Source of the DNA: Macrophomina tecta
Lineage: Eukaryota; Ascomycota; Dothideomycetes; Botryosphaeriales; Botryosphaeriaceae
Direction: 5' to 3'
Assembly: GCA_024180945.1 (NCBI GenBank)
Contig: JAKSGN010000023.1
Coordinates: 1,488,001 to 1,552,000 of the forward strand
DNA: 64,000 bases
In this document: positions 63,640 through 64,000 of the stretch, one piece after another
Layout: each line of letters begins with the position of its first letter
Numbering within the stretch: position 1 is the stretch's first letter
Program-made: the position numbers and the translations under genes
Notes under the pieces: generated by a model
The model's input: the letters and a program-made list of their open reading frames with translations, nothing else
Databases searched by the model: none
Told to the model about the DNA's origin: nothing

Positions 63640-64000
63640 TTAGCTAGCTAGCTTTTTTTTAAGTTTGGGGCATGTCCAAAACCTACGGGAGAGCTTGCCC
63701 ATGAAGTCCGACAAGTTAGGTTCTACGCCCGTAGTAGATACGGGCTCCTGACTCCTGAATTTTTTGAAAGCCGGCATAATAATCTCTTCATACCAACGTT
63801 TTTTGGCAACTAGGTCATTCCATGGCCAATGACCAACTACCTCCTTTCCATTCGCCTCCCATAGACAGACATAGTGATTGACGTAGTACTGTTTCGATTT
63901 TCCATATGGGTCCGGAATTCCGTAATGACTCATTTCGGTGGCGACATCTAGGAGTGGCAAACCATCTCTCAATCGAGTATTAGGATCAACAACAGTGAGA
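63640..64000 (-). CDS. C-terminal part of an unknown gene, continues past the window edge
   Basis: The frame is open from the window edge to TAG at 63640-63642, at least 119 codons, with no need for a start inside the window. The sequence looks like a real folded protein (DPYGKSKQYYVNHYVCLWEA, VGHWPWNDLVAKKRWYEE) and ends with a basic tail (CPKLKKKLAS). I do not recognise the family. Confidence 0.6.
   Translation of the reverse strand, partial: LTVVDPNTRLRDGLPLLDVATEMSHYGIPDPYGKSKQYYVNHYVCLWEANGKEVVGHWPWNDLVAKKRWYEEIIMPAFKKFRSQEPVSTTGVEPNLSDFMGKLSRRFWTCPKLKKKLAS

Noticed and set aside
1..64000. A giant Starship-type mobile element carrying the accessory genes
   Set aside because: I found no tyrosine-recombinase captain gene, and no matching borders. 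The accessory genes are scattered between ordinary transposons.

Overview
This window looks like transposon-rich accessory DNA of a filamentous ascomycete (Pezizomycotina). The reasons are: protein genes with very short introns (about 45-90 bases, GT..CTAAC/CTAAT..AG), many Fot1/pogo-type DNA transposons, two LINEs with a zinc-knuckle ORF1 and an RNase H domain, mutation patterns resembling repeat-induced point mutation (C to T or G to A stops inside repeats), and a set of lineage-expanded fungal families (BTB, patatin, OTT_1508-type deaminase, RNase III-like, kinase-like, DnaJ). I cannot name the species from sequence alone. There are no tRNA, rRNA or CRISPR features and no sign of bacterial origin.

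Layout. 1-3.3 kb: degenerate repeat DNA, then a two-exon coiled-coil gene. 3.3-5.6 kb: an intact Fot1-type transposon (E1) abutting a MITE (E2), both sharing one TA. 5.6-10.3 kb: a BTB gene, a long acidic gene and a fragment of glutamine synthetase. 10.3-13.6 kb: a transposon cluster in which E4 sits inside the terminal repeat of E3, which also holds a solo LTR. 13.9-15.2 kb: a decayed Tc1-like element. 15.3-19.7 kb: a decayed LINE (LINE1). 19.9-27.4 kb: a deaminase gene, transposon E5 and a broken RNase III-like gene. 28.4-30.7 kb: non-autonomous transposon E6, whose end supplies the C-terminus of a kinase-like gene. 31-37 kb: a relic element, a second BTB gene and a RING-patatin gene. 38-51 kb: a DnaJ gene, then small fungal genes of unknown function, two copies of a CAGCCACC MITE and LTR-like fragments. 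51.5-52.5 kb: a casein-kinase-1-like gene. 52.8-63 kb: transposons E7, E8 and E9; E9 is split by a nearly intact LINE2 flanked by a 13-base target duplication. The window ends inside a minus-strand gene.

How it fits together. The host genes are not an operon or a biosynthetic pathway. They are mostly short, fast-evolving or partial members of families that fungi expand in accessory regions. The coherent biology is the Fot1-like transposon family: each full element ends in ACGT, sits on a TA, and carries two (once three) tandem subterminal repeats. The middle of that repeat differs from element to element but is matched at both ends. I treat this matched code as the main finding. Exon structures were worked out by hand from splice signals and reading-frame continuity, so exact boundaries are predictions.
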